Source: Myxosarcina sp. GA_180221_E-2-1-MAG-40_15
GTDB lineage: Bacteria > Cyanobacteriota > Cyanobacteriia > Cyanobacteriales > Xenococcaceae
Direction: 5' to 3'
Assembly: GCA_020692205.1 (NCBI GenBank)
Contig: JAIMKV010000014.1
Location: 1 to 64,000, forward strand
DNA length: 64,000 nt
A model generated the notes under the pieces. It made no database searches, had not been told where the DNA came from, and saw only the letters and a program-made list of their open reading frames with translations. The number at the start of each line of letters is the position of its first letter. The stretch's first letter is position 1. Made by a program: the position numbers and the translations under genes. Positions 8,786 to 18,018 of this stretch are shown here, one piece after another.

Positions 8786-9397
8786 ATGTTGGCTAAAGAA
8801 CATTATTCAGCACAAAATAATAACCTTCTTAATGAACTAGCGCAGTTGATGGCAGGGGATTTTTCTAATCGTCAACAGTCTGATGCCGATCCCAAAAACT
8901 ATGCTCATATTCGGATTTTTTTTCGTCCTCTACCTTGGGAATTTTTTTCAGGTATTGGCTTTTATTCAGAACAAGTCTATGACTACGATCTGTGGACTCC
9001 TTACCGCCAGGGAGTGCATCGTCTAATCGATCAAGGCGATCATATTTATATTGAAAATTACAGTCTTAAAGAGGCTGAAAACTATGCAGGTTCTGGTCAT
9101 AATCGCGATATTTTACGAACAATTCCCTCAGATGGTATTGAACGTCGTTACAACTGTTCCATGGTGTTTTGTAAACAAGGCAACGTGTTTTACGGTAGCG
9201 TTGAGCCTGGAAACAAATGCTTAATCCATCGCAAAGGAGTTCAAACCTATTTAGTAAGCAGTGTCGAGCTTACTGAAACCACTTGGATTAGCTGGGATAG
9301 AGGGATGGATGTAGATAATCACCAGCAAATTTGGGGTTCAGCAGTAGGCCCACTAAAATTCTCGAAAAGAGCAAGTTTTGCTGAGGAGTTACCTTAA
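8786..9397 (+). CDS. cpeT: Phycobiliprotein lyase CpeT (T-type)
   Basis: 203 residues from the ATG at 8786; an upstream TTG (8750) would add 12 residues that the family lacks. CpcT/CpeT features are LAQLMAGDFSN, YAHIRIFFRPLPWEFF, YSEQVYDYDLWTPYRQ and the Cys-containing YNCSMVF. CpeT-type proteins bind phycoerythrobilin and act in, or assist, chromophorylation of the beta subunit. Context: cpeS upstream, cpeR downstream. The 264-base gap before it holds no other gene. Confidence 0.88.
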   Translation: MLAKEHYSAQNNNLLNELAQLMAGDFSNRQQSDADPKNYAHIRIFFRPLPWEFFSGIGFYSEQVYDYDLWTPYRQGVHRLIDQGDHIYIENYSLKEAENYAGSGHNRDILRTIPSDGIERRYNCSMVFCKQGNVFYGSVEPGNKCLIHRKGVQTYLVSSVELTETTWISWDRGMDVDNHQQIWGSAVGPLKFSKRASFAEELP

Positions 9398-9507
9398 ATC
9401 GATTGATTCAGCTTTAAGTTGGAAATTAAATCTAAGCAGTTTTGCTAAGTTCAACCTTGATCTGGTTAGCTTGTTGTCATCAATGTAACTTAAATAAATA
9501 AATAAAA

Positions 9508-9849
9508 ATGATCAATACGTCGGAGCTAACAGCTAAAAGTATGTTACCACCAGTGGCTCGCAAAAAAATGCAAGCCTGGATTAGAAGCCGTCATCTGATT
9601 TGTTCAGGTCACTTTTTTATTTTTGAAACGCTAGAATATTCTACAATCGAAAGCTTTGAAGAGTGCGTTAAAGGGTTAGGTGGAACTTTTATTTCTGTTG
9701 AACCAATGCGCAAAGTGTGGATTGGAAATCATCGTCAAGTAATTTTATATCAAGCTAAAGCTAGCTTACATACTCCCCATCATGAATTAAAACAATACTG
9801 GATTAAATACGGTGGCTTTTACACTAGGTTTGATGAACGATCTTGTTGA
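9508..9849 (+). CDS. cpeR: Phycoerythrin operon activator CpeR
   Basis: 113 residues. LPPVARKKMQAWIRSRHLICSGHFFIFETLEYSTIE and the following Cys/Gly segment match CpeR as I recall it, the last gene of cpeCDESTR. In Fremyella CpeR activates cpeBA expression in green light, and the pcyA-pebAB bilin genes. No classical DNA-binding motif is visible, in keeping with what is known of the family. The cpeBA structural genes themselves are not in this window. The start is preceded by an A/T-rich TAAATAAATAAA run and no clear Shine-Dalgarno. Confidence 0.85.
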   Translation: MINTSELTAKSMLPPVARKKMQAWIRSRHLICSGHFFIFETLEYSTIESFEECVKGLGGTFISVEPMRKVWIGNHRQVILYQAKASLHTPHHELKQYWIKYGGFYTRFDERSC

Positions 9850-9971
9850 GATATTGCCGTACAAAATTAGCTTCAATTAAAAGCTAAAAGCTAAGAGCTA
9901 AGAGCTATAAACTGTAACATTCTCTACTATTGCTATAGTTAAATAATTTGCTACAGCCTGAAAAAAAAACA

Positions 9972-10568
9972 TTAAGCACTTTGCCAGTTAATATAAGGCA
10001 ATTTGGTTGCTGTGGCTTTAATACTTTCCTCGTTACTAATCAACTGTCCACAATTGTCCCAAGTTCCCTTAAGAAACATCTGTCTCGAACCTTCATTCAT
10101 CTCAACTGGTATCGACAAGCGATCGCCGTTGACTGACATTGCGGTTAAATCCACAGTTAGATCTACTGTGGGATTTTCCTGAATTAAAGCCTGTAGCTGT
10201 TTAACTTCGTCTGGTGAGGCAATAAAGCAGGGAACACCAATTGCCACGCAGTTACCAAAAAATATCTCGGCAAAACTCTGACCGACAATCGCCTTGATAC
10301 CCCATTTAGATAAGGCTTGAGGGGCGTGTTCGCGAGATGAACCACAGCCAAAGTTATTATTGACTATCAGAATATTAGCACCCTGATATTGAGGTTGATC
10401 GAAAGGATGTTGTCCAGCAGCCTGGGCGCGATCATCTGCAAAAGCGTGTTCTCCTAATCCATCGAAGGTAACGCAACGCAAAAAACGAGCGGGAATAATC
10501 CGATCCGTATCAATATCATCTCCCACAACGGCGATCGCTTTACCTGAAATTGTTTCGACTTTACTCAT
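9972..10568 (-). CDS. leuD: 3-isopropylmalate dehydratase small subunit
   Basis: 198 residues. It is the swivel domain of isopropylmalate isomerase in leucine biosynthesis, converting 2- to 3-isopropylmalate with LeuC. Visible motifs are [14 protein letters not shown] near the N terminus and [15 protein letters not shown] (about 75), the substrate-binding loop. Length is typical. LeuC is not in the window, so the two subunits are encoded apart, as is common in cyanobacteria. Upstream A/T-rich DNA separates it from the membrane protein gene. Confidence 0.95.
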   Translation of the reverse strand: MSKVETISGKAIAVVGDDIDTDRIIPARFLRCVTFDGLGEHAFADDRAQAAGQHPFDQPQYQGANILIVNNNFGCGSSREHAPQALSKWGIKAIVGQSFAEIFFGNCVAIGVPCFIASPDEVKQLQALIQENPTVDLTVDLTAMSVNGDRLSIPVEMNEGSRQMFLKGTWDNCGQLISNEESIKATATKLPYINWQSA

Positions 10569-10623
10569 ATCTACGACTTTGACAATACGATTCTTAATTT
10601 ACAATAATTTCCGTAATTAAAGT

Positions 10624-11946
10624 TCATTCCTGATTTTTAATTCCTTGATCAATTCTTTGCTGCCAATCGCGATCAATTTTATCGGCATTTTTAATATTTT
10701 GATCCAAAAGATCATCCTCTGTGGTGTAAGTAATATCGCGATCGCCAATTACTTTTTGTTGGGCAAACTGGCTAGCATAGGCAATTTTCTGACGTAAAGA
10801 CTGATCGGGTTGATGCAGCGCGATCGCTCTTTGTTCGCGAGACTGATTACGCTTGATTATCTTTGGGTTGCGCCCTTGAATCCAAAAATAACGGATTAAA
10901 GGGATCGAGAGATATAAAACACCATAGCCCAGTAATAGCCATTGAATTGAAGCAGCAAAGGCAACTATACCGCCCAATTCGGCGGCAATTGTACCGTCTT
11001 GTAATAGAGTCCCCAAAACCAAAGCCAAAATAATATTAAGTCCCCCCAAACCCGCAGCCATAGTAATTTGACCGCTAGTAGCTTGACTAAAAAGCCATGG
11101 TTTTTCTTGGAGGTAGCCCACGGAAGCTACTGGTTTTAGTTGTCTACTGCTTGCCATGACCTGAAGTTCAGGAAAATAGTAGATAATTTCTCCTTGAGGG
11201 GAAACTTCAGGATAGCCGTTAAAGCGACTCAAAACGGGCAGCATATAATCTTCATCGCGATCCATCTCATCTACATAGGGCGCAATCTGTTCTCCTACCA
11301 CTGCCCCTTTATGGCTGCGAATTACCGAACCAATAGTTTGCCAGCGATATTCTTCTAAATCAGCGTTGGGATTACCATCACCAAATAAGAACGAAAAAAC
11401 TGACTCTAAAAAATTCATCTGATAGCTACTGGTTGCCTGTCTTCGGCGCTGACGACGGCGACGATTATAACCAGGATCGAACCATAAAAAGATATCTCCC
11501 AACCAAAAACGCGGTACAAATAAAAATCCGCCCCCGCCATAGCTATTGCCTCGATTACCCCCGCCTTCTCTTTCATCATTGCTAGCATTCATCGCCATTA
11601 AAATAGCGGCGATCGCCATAACCATCAACACAATAGAAGCAATTAAAATAATCCCAAAAGAAATCCGAATTAGATAAAATAAAACTCGCCAGATTTTCTC
11701 CCAAGTTTTTTGCCATCGCAGTTGCCAATATTTGTTCCGCAAAATCGAACGGAAGTTTTTCGGAAACAGATAAACTACGTCCCCAGACTCTGCAACTTGA
11801 AGATGCCCCCCAGCTTCACTTGCTAGGGCTAATAAACTCTGCTGGGCAAAGTTTAGTTCTAGTCCAGCTTGCGCTGCAACATCACCTACGGTAACGCGAT
11901 AATTTAGCTTTTCAACTGACTTAACAATTTTAGGATCGGGGGTCAT
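10624..11946 (-). CDS. Conserved membrane protein shared with plastids (At5g03900-like)
   Basis: 440 residues. An N-terminal region of about 70 residues looks like a winged-helix or domain-swapped segment (TVGDVAAQAGLELNFAQQSLL). One hydrophobic segment lies at about 88-117. A Gly-rich loop and an Arg-rich patch (NRRRRQRRRQ) follow, then a second copy of the soluble motif (TIGSVIRSHKGAVVGEQIAPYV) and further membrane segments at about 290-350. From memory it resembles the chloroplast protein annotated as iron-sulphur cluster biosynthesis family, but no Fe-S ligands are visible and function is unknown. The repeated soluble motif before each membrane part suggests internal duplication. Confidence 0.7.
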   Translation of the reverse strand: MTPDPKIVKSVEKLNYRVTVGDVAAQAGLELNFAQQSLLALASEAGGHLQVAESGDVVYLFPKNFRSILRNKYWQLRWQKTWEKIWRVLFYLIRISFGIILIASIVLMVMAIAAILMAMNASNDEREGGGNRGNSYGGGGFLFVPRFWLGDIFLWFDPGYNRRRRQRRRQATSSYQMNFLESVFSFLFGDGNPNADLEEYRWQTIGSVIRSHKGAVVGEQIAPYVDEMDRDEDYMLPVLSRFNGYPEVSPQGEIIYYFPELQVMASSRQLKPVASVGYLQEKPWLFSQATSGQITMAAGLGGLNIILALVLGTLLQDGTIAAELGGIVAFAASIQWLLLGYGVLYLSIPLIRYFWIQGRNPKIIKRNQSREQRAIALHQPDQSLRQKIAYASQFAQQKVIGDRDITYTTEDDLLDQNIKNADKIDRDWQQRIDQGIKNQE

Positions 11947-12123
11947 TCTCGGTCACAGTGATAAATAATAGTCATACTGACTTATTTCATATTTTATCGT
12001 TTTCCTCTTGATAACAGCATCGATAACAATTTGCGTGAAGTTGAATTTGAGTGCAGCTCAATTTTTGTCTAATTTTTGTTCTAAGATAAATTTTGACGCA
12101 ATTTTACGCTCGGGATTTTTATT

Positions 12124-12705
12124 ATGGTAAAAACTGCTTCTACGATGCTGCCTTTAGGTACTGCCGCACCTGAATTTCAACTTTCTGATGTGGTATCTGG
12201 CGAGACTATTTCTTTAACCACTTTTGCTGATAGTAAAGCTTTGTTGGTGATGTTCATCTGTCAGCACTGCCCTTTTGTCAAGCACGTCCAATCAGAGTTA
12301 GCCAAAATCGGTCAAGACTACAGCCAACAACCTTTAGGAATTGTAGCAATCAGTGCCAATGATGTAGTCAACTATCCCGATGATTCTCCTGAAAAACTCA
12401 AGCAGATGGCAAAGCAGCTCAAGTTCAACTTTCCCGTGTGTTACGATGAAAGTCAAGAGGTGAGCAAATCATATACTGCTGCCTGTACACCCGATTTCTT
12501 TTTGTTTGATGCCGATGGTAAGTTAGCTTATCGTGGTCAATTAGATGATAGTCGCCCCAGTACTGATATTCCTGTGACTGGAAAAGATTTGCGTCAGGCG
12601 ATCGATGCCGTGTTACAAGACCAGTTAATTGACTTTGAACAAAAACCTAGTATTGGCTGCAATATTAAGTGGAAACCAGGAAATGAGCCAGAATACTTCG
12701 GTTAG
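12124..12705 (+). CDS. Thioredoxin-fold redoxin (AhpC/TSA-like)
   Basis: 193 residues. It has a thioredoxin fold with LGTAAPEFQLSDVVSGE at the N terminus and active site CQHCPFVKHVQSEL (about 44-57), a CxxC motif followed by Pro-Phe. It continues with VAISANDVVNYPDDSPE and the cis-Pro region AACTPDFFLFD. This is the redoxin/thioredoxin family protein common in cyanobacteria, probably a thiol peroxidase or reductase in the cytosol. No signal peptide. Substrate unknown. Confidence 0.87.
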   Translation: MVKTASTMLPLGTAAPEFQLSDVVSGETISLTTFADSKALLVMFICQHCPFVKHVQSELAKIGQDYSQQPLGIVAISANDVVNYPDDSPEKLKQMAKQLKFNFPVCYDESQEVSKSYTAACTPDFFLFDADGKLAYRGQLDDSRPSTDIPVTGKDLRQAIDAVLQDQLIDFEQKPSIGCNIKWKPGNEPEYFG

Positions 12706-12794
12706 ATGAAAAATTTGGGCTAATAACTGAACTCAGTCTAAAATGATTTGGCTAATCAGTTGATTGTCATGGCCTAAAGAGTTGCAACTAATTT

Positions 12795-13733
12795 TTAACG
12801 AGTGGCATTTAGTCTTCGATATAGTTCAAAGATACAAATCAACAGCAAAGCCATAGCCAAAGGAAGTAAAAAGCGAATTGAGCGGTAAACTAAAAGCGAA
12901 CCTAAGATATTTGGCGTAAAAATGCTGTCTGGCAATAGAAATATCATAAAAGACTCAAATACGCCAATTCCTCCTGGAATATTGCTCATAATCGAAGCGC
13001 TCATGCTGAGTAAATAGATGCTGAAGAAGCTGAGATATGTTTGATTAGGATAAGCAGGAATCAGGCTGTATAGTATTGCTGCTGCAAATACCCAATCCAG
13101 AGAGAAAATAGCAATTTGCCAGATAGAAGTGGTTGGTTTGGGAAAACAAACAATTCTGCCTTTAATTTTTAAACGTTTTCGGCGCCAACCAAAATAAAGG
13201 TAAGTTCCCACCAAGATTAGCGCCATAATTCCTAGATAACGGAGAATAGATATCTGAATATTTAATGGACTAGGTAACTCTACAGGATTAACCACAAAAG
13301 TAATTCCACTAAGAGTCAGTAATCCTAACCAGAAGGTAAGATTCCCCATGGCAGTTATCTTGGCAATTATTCTGGTGGGTACACCCCACAAGGAATAAAA
13401 ACGATAACGAATTCCACCACCAATCAGTAAAGTAAAACCTGTGGTGTTACTAACAGCATAAGTAACAAAAGTAGTAAAAATAATTCGTTTGCTGTCTAAA
13501 TAATGATTGAGATGGCGAAAGGCAATCAAATCGTGGCTACTAATGACCAGGTAGCCTAAGAAGGTAAACCCAAAAGCGGAAGCAAGCTGACGACCACCGA
13601 TCAAAGATAGACTATGTACCAGATCATTTAGATTGTAGCGAGCTAATTCTCGGTGCAGTAGATGAAGTGAAAAAACCAGCAGCAGAAATCCCACTGTAGG
13701 ATATAGCCAGCGAAGCGAGCGAGCGCGATTCAT
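12795..13733 (-). CDS. UPF0104/YbhN (LPG synthase TM-domain) membrane protein
   Basis: 312 residues with about eight hydrophobic segments. The family hallmark SNIPGGIGVFESFMI occurs near 255-268, with FTTFVTYAVSNTTGFTLLIGGGIRYRFY nearer the N terminus. These proteins resemble the flippase domain of lysylphosphatidylglycerol synthase (MprF) without the synthase domain. It directly follows the glycerophosphodiesterase gene (8 bases apart), so the two probably form an operon linked to lipid handling. The actual substrate is unknown. Confidence 0.85.
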   Translation of the reverse strand: MNRARSLRWLYPTVGFLLLVFSLHLLHRELARYNLNDLVHSLSLIGGRQLASAFGFTFLGYLVISSHDLIAFRHLNHYLDSKRIIFTTFVTYAVSNTTGFTLLIGGGIRYRFYSLWGVPTRIIAKITAMGNLTFWLGLLTLSGITFVVNPVELPSPLNIQISILRYLGIMALILVGTYLYFGWRRKRLKIKGRIVCFPKPTTSIWQIAIFSLDWVFAAAILYSLIPAYPNQTYLSFFSIYLLSMSASIMSNIPGGIGVFESFMIFLLPDSIFTPNILGSLLVYRSIRFLLPLAMALLLICIFELYRRLNATR

Positions 13734-13741
13734 TAATAGTT

Positions 13742-14422
13742 TTAATTAAGAATAATTCTTTCAGGGTAATTAGTAAATATAGCATCCACTCCCCATGCTT
13801 TCAGGCGTTCAATGTCATCAGGCCGATCAACTGTATATACCCATACCAGTAAATTTTGCTGATGCACTGAGTTAATTAGTTCTGAAGTGACAAAATCCAG
13901 ATTAAAAATAACCATATCTACCTGGAGTTTTTGGGCTGTGGCTAGATATTCCCAAGGTAATCCATAAATTAACATTCCCGTTTTAATCCGAGGGCAAATT
14001 GCTTTAACCTGATGTAACTCATAATGATTAAACGAAGAAACGACAAAATCTTCCTCAACCCATCCTTGTTTAAGATATCTTTGAATCAACTCAACAACTA
14101 ACTTAGTGGTGTTGCTGCCCTTTAATTCAAGATTAACTATGGCTTGACGGTTTACGGTTTCAATAACTTCTAATAGGGTAGGAATCTGTTCCCCTTTGCC
14201 AGCGTCAAGCGATCGCAAATAAGCAAAGCTTCGTTCTTCAATATAGCCAGTACCATTAGTAGTTCGAGACAAATCGCGATCGTGAATTACCACTAAATTA
14301 TCTTCGACGTTATAAACATCAATTTCTATGGCATCAACACCCAAAGCTAATGCCTTTCTAATGGACAATAAAGTGTTTTCTGGCTCATGTCCCATTGCCC
14401 CTCGATGTCCAATACACAGCAT
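13742..14422 (-). CDS. Glycerophosphodiester phosphodiesterase
   Basis: 226 residues, the usual length of the bacterial cytosolic (UgpQ-type) GDPD family. Catalytic and metal residues are visible in GHRGAMGHEPENTLLS (His, Arg, Glu), AIEIDVYNVEDNLVVIHD (Glu/Asp and the second His) and NLELKG. It hydrolyses glycerophosphodiesters to glycerol-3-phosphate and an alcohol. There is no signal peptide, so it is cytosolic. First gene of a two-gene minus-strand unit with the UPF0104 gene. Confidence 0.92.
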   Translation of the reverse strand: MLCIGHRGAMGHEPENTLLSIRKALALGVDAIEIDVYNVEDNLVVIHDRDLSRTTNGTGYIEERSFAYLRSLDAGKGEQIPTLLEVIETVNRQAIVNLELKGSNTTKLVVELIQRYLKQGWVEEDFVVSSFNHYELHQVKAICPRIKTGMLIYGLPWEYLATAQKLQVDMVIFNLDFVTSELINSVHQQNLLVWVYTVDRPDDIERLKAWGVDAIFTNYPERIILN

Positions 14423-14535
14423 AATTAAGACATTGGAAATTTTTGAGCAAAAGTTGCTAATAATATTATTATTCGTAGCTATTAGCTTTTAATTCAATCA
14501 ACCGTTTCGCAAAATAAACTATAAAAGCCGAATAA

Positions 14536-16467
14536 ATGAGCATTCTAACTCTACAGAATATCAAAAAAGATTTTGGGATCAAAGAAATACTTCGTGATGC
14601 TAGCTTTAGCATTGAGCCAAATGACAAGGTAGGGTTAATTGGGGTCAATGGCTCTGGTAAGTCTACCCTGCTTAAGATGATTGCAGGAATTGAACCTACA
14701 GATGGTGGTCAACGTTTGGTCAAGAGTGGAGCTAGAATTATCTATTTGCCTCAACAGCCAGAGATAGATGAAAGCTTAACTGTAATCGACCAGGTGTTTG
14801 CTGATAGTGGTGAGCAAATGAAGTTGGTGCGAGAGTATGAAGACTTATCCCACAAAATAGCTCACGCCAAGGGAGATAATTTAGATGCTCTAATGTCTCG
14901 CTTGGCAACGGTGACAGAGCAAATGGAGTCAGTCGGAGCCTGGGACTTGGAAACCAAGGCCAAGATTATTCTCAGTAAATTGGGGATTGAAGACTTGGAT
15001 GCCATGATCAAAGACCTTTCTGGCGGATATCGCAAGCGAATTGCTTTGGCGGCTGCCTTGCTCAATGAACCAGATTTATTAATGATGGATGAGCCGACTA
15101 ACCATTTAGATGCAGAGTCGGTAGAGTGGTTACAGGAATATCTGGCTCGTTTTCAGGGGGCTATCTTACTAATTACTCACGATCGCTATTTCTTAGATAA
15201 TGTTACTAATCGGATCTTGGAAATCGACCGCGCCGACCTCTATACTTACGCTGGTAACTACGCTTATTATTTAGAGAAAAAAGCTCTACAGGAAGACTCT
15301 GCTGCCAGTAGCCAACGCAAACATCAAGGAATACTCAGACGAGAGCTAGAATGGCTTAAAAAAGGCCCTAAAGCCCGTAGCACCAAGCAAAAAGCGCGCA
15401 TTGATCGCGTTGGTGATCTGCGGGACAAAGAGTTCAAACAGACGCAAGGCAAAGTAGATATTGATACTCCAGGTAGGCGGATCGGCAAAAAGGTAATTGA
15501 ACTGGAAAACATTGCCAAATCTTATGGCGGACGCACTCTGTTCAAAAACTTCAGCTATGAATTCACCCCCCGCGATCGCCTGGGCATCATTGGCGGCAAT
15601 GGTGCGGGTAAATCAACGCTAGTCAATATTATCACTGGGCGCATCGAACCAGATGAGGGGAAAGTAAATATCGGCAAGACAATTCATCTTGGTTATTTCG
15701 ACCAGCATTCAGATAATATTTTAGCTGCCCTAGATGAAAATCAACGAGTCATTGAATATATCAAAGAAGTGGCGGAAGTTGTCACCACTGCTGATGGCAA
15801 CAAAATTACTGCTTCTCAAATGTTAGAGAAATTTCTCTTTCCCCCTGAACAGCAGTATGCGCCGATCCATAAGCTTTCTGGAGGTGAAAAACGCCGTCTG
15901 TTTCTGTTGCAGGTATTAATGGATGCTCCTAACGTGCTGATTTTAGATGAGCCGACTAACGATTTGGACGTACAGACTTTGGCAATTTTAGAAGACTATT
16001 TAGAGAATTTTAACGGCTGCGTTATCGTAGTTTCTCACGATCGCTATTTTCTAGATCGCACGGTTGAGTTTATTTTAGCGATCGAGCCTGAAGGGAATGT
16101 ACGTCTATATCCTGGTAACTATTCAGTTTATCTAGAACATAAAAAGAAAGCCGAAAAATCGGCCAAAATTGAACAAATTCAGCAACAATCCCCAGAAATA
16201 AAGTCTAAAAGTACCAGTGTCAATAAATCTAATGATAAAACCAATAAACCCTTGTCTAATTTTGAACAACGAGAATATGAAAAGCTAGAACGCAAAATCG
16301 CTCAAATGGAAAGCGACAAGGAGAAATTAGAACATGATTTGGCAATTAACTGTAGTGACTTCAATCTGGTGCAAGAACTTTCCCAGAAATTAGCCAGGTT
16401 AAACCAAGAGATTGATACTAATACCGAACGTTGGCTGGAATTAGCCGAAAGAGAAATGTCAATTTAA
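14536..16467 (+). CDS. ABC-F family ATPase (Uup-like)
   Basis: 643 residues with two ABC ATPase domains and no membrane segments. Domain 1 has Walker A GVNGSGKSTLL, signature LSGGYRKR and Walker B LLMMDEPTNHLD. The inter-domain linker (about 240-300) is charged. Domain 2 has GGNGAGKSTLV, LSGGEKRRL and VLILDEPTNDLD. A C-terminal helical coiled-coil (about 575-640) is typical of the Uup group. ABC-F proteins act on ribosomes or, for Uup, on nucleic-acid structures and ribosome assembly. The exact paralogue cannot be fixed. Confidence 0.92.
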   Translation: MSILTLQNIKKDFGIKEILRDASFSIEPNDKVGLIGVNGSGKSTLLKMIAGIEPTDGGQRLVKSGARIIYLPQQPEIDESLTVIDQVFADSGEQMKLVREYEDLSHKIAHAKGDNLDALMSRLATVTEQMESVGAWDLETKAKIILSKLGIEDLDAMIKDLSGGYRKRIALAAALLNEPDLLMMDEPTNHLDAESVEWLQEYLARFQGAILLITHDRYFLDNVTNRILEIDRADLYTYAGNYAYYLEKKALQEDSAASSQRKHQGILRRELEWLKKGPKARSTKQKARIDRVGDLRDKEFKQTQGKVDIDTPGRRIGKKVIELENIAKSYGGRTLFKNFSYEFTPRDRLGIIGGNGAGKSTLVNIITGRIEPDEGKVNIGKTIHLGYFDQHSDNILAALDENQRVIEYIKEVAEVVTTADGNKITASQMLEKFLFPPEQQYAPIHKLSGGEKRRLFLLQVLMDAPNVLILDEPTNDLDVQTLAILEDYLENFNGCVIVVSHDRYFLDRTVEFILAIEPEGNVRLYPGNYSVYLEHKKKAEKSAKIEQIQQQSPEIKSKSTSVNKSNDKTNKPLSNFEQREYEKLERKIAQMESDKEKLEHDLAINCSDFNLVQELSQKLARLNQEIDTNTERWLELAEREMSI

Positions 16468-16542
16468 TCCAGATAAAAAAAAGGCTTTGACATTGCCAAA
16501 ACCCGATTCAAATTTAATTTAAAGATATGTTGTTCTGGAAAC

Positions 16543-17901
16543 TTATGATGCCAGCTTGAGAATTTGAGCCGTAATTACCATGCTTTCTTCATACAACATC
16601 TCTCTACCCCAGCGCTGAAGTTGCTGACCAAGTAAATCTTCACTTTTTTGATCGAACAGAGGGGTTACTTGTTCAATATAACAAGACTGCGCTCCGCCAC
16701 CAGCTTCCATGCGCATACAGCCTGTGGTGCTGGAACAAAGAACGGTGCAGCAGTCGGCATTTAGATTAGTTGAGGTCAAACGCAAGCTAACTAAATCCCC
16801 CGGGATTTCGCCCCAGTCGGCGGTAGGAATCCCCGCTAATTCAGCTTCAATACTGCGTTGTTTTTCATCGGTAAACTTGACTCGACGAATATCATAATCG
16901 CCTCCTTCAAGCTGGTATTCTACGGGAGTCCATTTAAGACGGCTAGCTAACCAACCTAGAAACATTAAAGCCTGGGATTGATTGCCCTGTTCATAATCAA
17001 TTGTGACCCGATCTACTTCAAAAATTGCCGATCGCCTTTGGGGGGGATCAAAAGCAGCCGCGGCTAGTTCTTGCCAAGGTGCAAGTCGACGCCAGTTGAT
17101 ATCGGCTAAAGCAGTATCTTGTTTGAGTAATTCAGCTAAAGATTTGAGATCGCTTTCGGGTTCAATAAAGCTGCTGGAGTCAAAAATGACTGTATCGCTA
17201 GAAGATACTAAACGTTGAAACAAAGGAAAATCGATGGTTGGTGTGGCTTTCCACCAGACAAACTTGGGCAGATCGGCAATGGCCAATTCTGCAATGATGC
17301 CGCCAATTCGATCTAATGCTTCAGCAGTACCGCTTAACGTAATATATTCACAGCAAATCAGAGTATTTTGGCTCTGTTTATTGATCGGGCAATAGGCTGA
17401 TACCTGGGCGGTAACTCCTGTATCTTCGCCTAAAATCGGGCAAAGGGTAATGATCCGACAGGGATTGGAAGAGGCGATCGCATCTGCTGTTGCTCCCTCC
17501 GAATCTGGGCTGTAACTAATTGCTGCCGTTTTGTTTTCTGGGGTTAGCTTGTCTTTTTCCTTAGCCTGGACAAACTCTGTCTGTAATCTATTTAGTAAGG
17601 CTTGATTAGATTTGCCTGTCACTTCGAGATCATAAGCTTTTTGAGCTGCTTTGATGGCGGCTCTAATTCTCGGTCCAGCAATACCGTCAATTGGCCCAGT
17701 ATAAAATCCCAAAGAAGCAAGTAACTGCTGGGTGTCATCTGGTTCGTAGACAATTAGGCTAAAGGTTGCTGCCCTGGTAACGGCTGTAGCGTCTTCGTCT
17801 GAACCTTGTGTTTGCCACAGCGATCGCAATTCGGCTTCAATTTCGTCAATTGATACGTCTTTGGGTGCTTGTAGCGATACTATTGGTGAAACCATAATCA
17901 T
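16543..17901 (-). CDS. opcA: Glucose-6-phosphate dehydrogenase assembly protein OpcA
   Basis: 452 residues from the distal ATG; an ATG at 17895 would shorten it by two. OpcA is needed for activity of cyanobacterial G6PDH and mediates its redox control. An embedded segment (about 58-105: LLASLGFYTGPIDGIAGPRIRAAIKAAQ) resembles a peptidoglycan-binding-1 fold; I recall similar inserts in other cyanobacterial OpcA proteins. The remainder (about 145-450) is the OpcA domain, with LPKFVWWKATP and a Cys-rich region (NADCCTVLCSSTTGC) that could be redox sensitive. Last gene of fbp-tal-zwf-opcA. Confidence 0.93.
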   Translation of the reverse strand: MIMVSPIVSLQAPKDVSIDEIEAELRSLWQTQGSDEDATAVTRAATFSLIVYEPDDTQQLLASLGFYTGPIDGIAGPRIRAAIKAAQKAYDLEVTGKSNQALLNRLQTEFVQAKEKDKLTPENKTAAISYSPDSEGATADAIASSNPCRIITLCPILGEDTGVTAQVSAYCPINKQSQNTLICCEYITLSGTAEALDRIGGIIAELAIADLPKFVWWKATPTIDFPLFQRLVSSSDTVIFDSSSFIEPESDLKSLAELLKQDTALADINWRRLAPWQELAAAAFDPPQRRSAIFEVDRVTIDYEQGNQSQALMFLGWLASRLKWTPVEYQLEGGDYDIRRVKFTDEKQRSIEAELAGIPTADWGEIPGDLVSLRLTSTNLNADCCTVLCSSTTGCMRMEAGGGAQSCYIEQVTPLFDQKSEDLLGQQLQRWGREMLYEESMVITAQILKLAS

Positions 17902-18018
17902 TTATCATTGAGCATTTAATATTTAAGATCTAGCAGATCTCAGGATTGAAAATTGTTCATTTTTCTAGAAACAGCAACCAGTAATCAACCGCTCACTAAT
18001 TCCTGATTTTTCATCTCT

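Noticed and set aside
9948-10136. Short plus-strand frame opposite leuD
   Set aside because: It is antisense to a certain leuD and has no family resemblance or ribosome site.
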